Below, in pieces: positions 61,771 to 64,000 of a stretch of 64,000 nucleotides of DNA. Each line of letters opens with the position of its first letter. Position 1 is the first letter of the stretch. The position numbers and the translations under genes were made by a program. The DNA is from Todiramphus chloris collaris. Taxonomy: Eukaryota; Chordata; Aves; Coraciiformes; Alcedinidae. The notes below the pieces were generated by a model, which was given only the letters and a program-made list of their open reading frames with translations, was not told the origin of the DNA and did no database searches. The stretch is from assembly GCA_025345505.1 (NCBI GenBank), contig JANVCC010009742.1, forward strand, positions 723,660 through 787,659. The letters are read 5' to 3'.

Positions 61771-62799
61771 TCAATTGGCGCTTGCGCCGATTTCCTTGTC
61801 CCAGCGGTCAAGCAGTTCCTTGCGCTTGGCCGGATCGCCATAGGTCTTGAAGTCATAATCGATGAGCTTGATGTCTTCGAACTTCGGCGCTTCCGGCGGA
61901 ACGACCGCCGCCTTGTTCGATGGCAGCTGGAAGGACTTTGCTTCCTTCATGTGCGACTGCACCTCGGCAGACAGCGCCCAGTCATACCATTTCTTCGCCG
62001 CATCGAGATTGCGCGCGCCCTTGACGATCGACATGGAGCCGATTTCGTAGCCCGTGCCTTCGCATGGCGCGACGGTTTTCACCGGGAAGCCTTCGACCGT
62101 CTGGGCCACCGAGTCGTGCATGAAGACGATACCGAGCGCCGTCTCACCGCGCGCCGCGGCCTTCACCGGGGCGGAACCGGACTTCGTATATTGCGAGACA
62201 TTGGCATTGAGCTTCTTCAGATAGTCATAGGCCTTGTCCTCGCCCATGATCTGCACCAGCGATGCGAGCGCCGTATAGGCTGTTCCCGACGAGTTCGGAT
62301 TGGCCATCTGGATTTCGCCCTTGTAGGACGGATCGAGCAGATCGGCCCAGCACTTGGCTTCCTTCATGCCCTTTTTCTTGATGATATCGGTGTTGTAGCC
62401 CCATCCCAGCGCCCCGGCATAGACGCCGACGGTCTTGTAGCCGGAACTTTCCGCCTGCTTCTTGGCCCAGTCCTGCAACTGGTCGAGCAGCGGCGATTTG
62501 TATTCCTGTGTCAGGCCCTCGGATGCCGCCTGCAGATGCGGATCGCCCGTGCCCGCCCACCAGATATCGGTCTTGGGGTTGCGCGCCTCGGCGCGGATTT
62601 TTGCATAGGTTTCGCCCGACGACAGGCGCACCATGTTGACCTGAATGCCCGTATCTTTCTCAAACATGCCCTTCATCAGCTCGCAGATGACGACATCGGC
62701 CGAGCAGATCAGATTGAGATTGTCCGCCGCACGCGCCTCCATCGGCATCATCTGGATACCGGCAGCAAAAGCAGCAGCAATGGCAAAGACTGAACGCAT
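61771..62799 (-). CDS. Periplasmic binding protein of the Fbp/Afu type, predicted sugar-phosphate binder
   Basis: ATG 62799 (MRSVFAIAAA) has a GGGAGGAG ribosome site. The 342-residue protein has a signal peptide ending near AAD (about 25) and then NLNLICSADVVICELMKGMFE, TDIWWAGTGDPHLQAA, and GIVFMHDSVAQ. It lacks the Tyr-Tyr pair of FbpA ferric binding. His228, Asp229 and Glu252 match the spacing of the sugar-binding His205, Asp206 and Glu229 I recall for AfuA, a hexose-6-phosphate binder. With the IMPase in the operon this supports sugar-phosphate import. Confidence 0.85.
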   Translation of the reverse strand: MRSVFAIAAAFAAGIQMMPMEARAADNLNLICSADVVICELMKGMFEKDTGIQVNMVRLSSGETYAKIRAEARNPKTDIWWAGTGDPHLQAASEGLTQEYKSPLLDQLQDWAKKQAESSGYKTVGVYAGALGWGYNTDIIKKKGMKEAKCWADLLDPSYKGEIQMANPNSSGTAYTALASLVQIMGEDKAYDYLKKLNANVSQYTKSGSAPVKAAARGETALGIVFMHDSVAQTVEGFPVKTVAPCEGTGYEIGSMSIVKGARNLDAAKKWYDWALSAEVQSHMKEAKSFQLPSNKAAVVPPEAPKFEDIKLIDYDFKTYGDPAKRKELLDRWDKEIGASAN

Positions 62800-62844
62800 G
62801 AATTTCTCCTCCCTGAAAAAACGGCACCTCCATGCCGCTGCTTG

Positions 62845-62864
62845 TTTTGCAAGCGTGTGCAAAA
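62845..62864. promoter_or_regulatory. LacI-type operator of the Afu-like operon
   Basis: Perfect 7-bp arms TTTTGCA and TGCAAAA flank a 6-nt spacer with the central CG expected for LacI-family sites. A perfect -35 TTGACA for the minus strand lies at 62886-62891, about 20 nt upstream, so binding should block the importer promoter. Confidence 0.75.
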
Positions 62865-62964
62865 GTTTCACATGCGAACAGTTCATGTCAAGCCGGCTTG
62901 TTGGTTTTGTCCGATTAAATTTGAATATGCTTGCCTTGCGGAGAAGAGCAATCGTGTGCAATCT

Positions 62965-64000
62965 ATGGAAAAACCGAATGTTGCCCGGGTGGAAATCTCG
63001 TTGAACAAGTCATTCATCAGCGCCGAAGACGTTGCAAAAAGAGCCGGTGTGTCGCGTTCGGCGGTTTCACGCACGTTCACCCCCGGCGCCAGCGTGTCCG
63101 ACGAGACGCGCCGGCGCGTCATCGAAGCGGCGGATGCGCTCGGCTATCACGTCAACCAGCTTGCCCGCGGCCTGATGCGCAGCGAAAGCGGCATCGTCTG
63201 TCTCGTTGCCTCGGAAATGGACACGCCCTATCGCGCCCGGCTGGTGCGGGAACTATCCCATGCGCTGCAGAAGGCCGGCAAGGTGTGCATGATCATCAAC
63301 ACCGACCGCTCTGACGGCAGCGTCGATGCCGCCCTGCGGCAGACGCTCAATTACCGGGCGGACGCGTCGATCCTGCTCTCCGGCCTCCCCGACAAGGCGA
63401 TCACCAAACTCTGCCTCGACAGCGGGCAGCGCATTGTCCTGATCAACCGGGATGACGAGATCGAAGGGCCGTTCCGCATCAATCTCGATGACAGGCGCGC
63501 CGCGCGGGCGGCCGTCAATGCCTTCCTGCGTGCCGGCTGCCGCAGACTGGCCTTTGCCAATTCGGCCGTCGGCACGCCAAGCCTGATGGCGCGCGAACAT
63601 GGTTTCATTGCCGCCGCCGCCGAATTCGGGCTGGAGGTGAGGGTGATCCGCCATGGCAACACGGTCTATGAGAGCGGGCAGCACATTGCCCGGATGCTGT
63701 TCACCCAGCCGACCCGGCCCGATGCGGTGTTCTGCGTCAACGATCTCATGGCGTTCGGGCTGATGGACAGCGCACGCCACGATTTCGGCCTGCGCATTCC
63801 CGACGAGCTTTGCGTGACCGGTTTCGACGACATCCCCCAGGCCGACTGGTCGTCCTACGCGCTGACAACATTTGCCCAGCCGGTCGAGGACATCGTCAGA
63901 ACCAGTGTGGAATGGCTGACCAATGACGCCGACGAATCCGGATTGGACAACCGCTCCGTCAGCCTGCACGCATCGATGGTCTGGCGCAAAACCATCCGCA
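62965..64000 (+). CDS. LacI-family transcriptional regulator, C-terminus cut by window edge
   Basis: The frame runs from ATG 62965 (or GTG 62956, which has GAGAAGAG 7 nt upstream) to the window edge, at least 345 codons. The LacI helix-turn-helix lies at about residues 15-65 with VAKRAGVSRSAVSRTFTPG and hinge-region NQLARGLMRSESG. The ligand domain includes DAVFCVNDLMAFGLMDSA and VTGFDDIPQA, typical of Periplasmic_binding-like regulators. It is divergent from the importer operon and is the likely repressor at 62845-62864. A few C-terminal residues lie outside the window. Confidence 0.88.
   Translation, partial: MEKPNVARVEISLNKSFISAEDVAKRAGVSRSAVSRTFTPGASVSDETRRRVIEAADALGYHVNQLARGLMRSESGIVCLVASEMDTPYRARLVRELSHALQKAGKVCMIINTDRSDGSVDAALRQTLNYRADASILLSGLPDKAITKLCLDSGQRIVLINRDDEIEGPFRINLDDRRAARAAVNAFLRAGCRRLAFANSAVGTPSLMAREHGFIAAAAEFGLEVRVIRHGNTVYESGQHIARMLFTQPTRPDAVFCVNDLMAFGLMDSARHDFGLRIPDELCVTGFDDIPQADWSSYALTTFAQPVEDIVRTSVEWLTNDADESGLDNRSVSLHASMVWRKTIR

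Noticed and set aside
59456..62799. Classical ferric iron importer (FbpABC)
   Set aside because: The permease and ATPase fit, but the binding protein lacks the iron-binding tyrosine pair, and the phosphatase and LacI neighbours point to a phosphorylated sugar.

Overview
The window is about 60 percent GC, densely coded chromosomal DNA from an alphaproteobacterium of the order Hyphomicrobiales (Rhizobiales), most like a soil or plant-associated Phyllobacteriaceae or Rhizobiaceae member. Supporting this are the betaine-lipid pair btaA-btaB, a UDP-glucose dehydrogenase beside a lipid A glycosylation operon, an ArsR-methyltransferase fusion in front of metF, sugar uptake by many ABC importers with no PTS, and a dispersed palindromic repeat. 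No rRNA, tRNA, CRISPR array, prophage or intact insertion sequence was found.

Layout. 1-2781: a truncated lytic transglycosylase, an AmpD-type amidase, a TerB/J-domain protein and a small lipoprotein. 2994-8845: a GNAT enzyme, then MarR-EmrB-EmrA behind a clear promoter and operator, then btaA-btaB behind a Pho-box-like site. 9001-12429: a lipase-fold protein without the nucleophile serine, a GH25 lysozyme lipoprotein and an MltB-type transglycosylase. 12478-21025: ornithine/lysine decarboxylase, an EamA exporter, a 28-residue membrane miniprotein, metF with its ArsR-methyltransferase partner, bluB behind a cobalamin riboswitch, a MOSC protein and ettA. 21594-29707: hydrolase, CoA-transferase and ThDP enzyme, then a GT2/LABN/GT39 lipid A glycosylation operon and ugd.

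31093-41464 is a divergent amino-sugar (probably peptidoglycan-derived) catabolic locus. One arm has MurQ and an ABC importer with an oxidoreductase. The other has a BadF-type kinase, a GntR regulator, a SIS-type deaminase and NagA. Both arms carry the same doubled TGGTATT site at their start. 41546-46511: pncA, whose Shine-Dalgarno lies in a long hairpin, and a ugpBAEC operon behind a triple Pho-box-like repeat. 46570-51030: metNIQ and metY, separated by a compact cassette of a branched RNA leader, a perfect Shine-Dalgarno and a 29-codon ORF that I cannot assign. 51242-57302: an old yellow enzyme with divergent ArsR, a membrane GGDEF-EAL protein, and an unusual transporter-like protein fused to a hot-dog thioesterase. 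57574-64000: an Fbp/Afu-type ABC importer with a phosphatase, facing a truncated LacI regulator across a perfect operator. I predict it imports sugar phosphates rather than iron.

Themes are cell-wall turnover and reuse (five wall-acting enzymes plus the MurQ/NagA pathway), phosphate economy (betaine lipid, glycerol-3-phosphate and possible sugar-phosphate uptake), and methionine/B12 metabolism. The best candidates for undescribed biology are the cassette at 49420-49672, the SD-masking hairpin at 41470-41540, the transporter-thioesterase fusion, and the twin operators of the amino-sugar locus. All assignments come from reading translations and motifs by eye; no database search was run.
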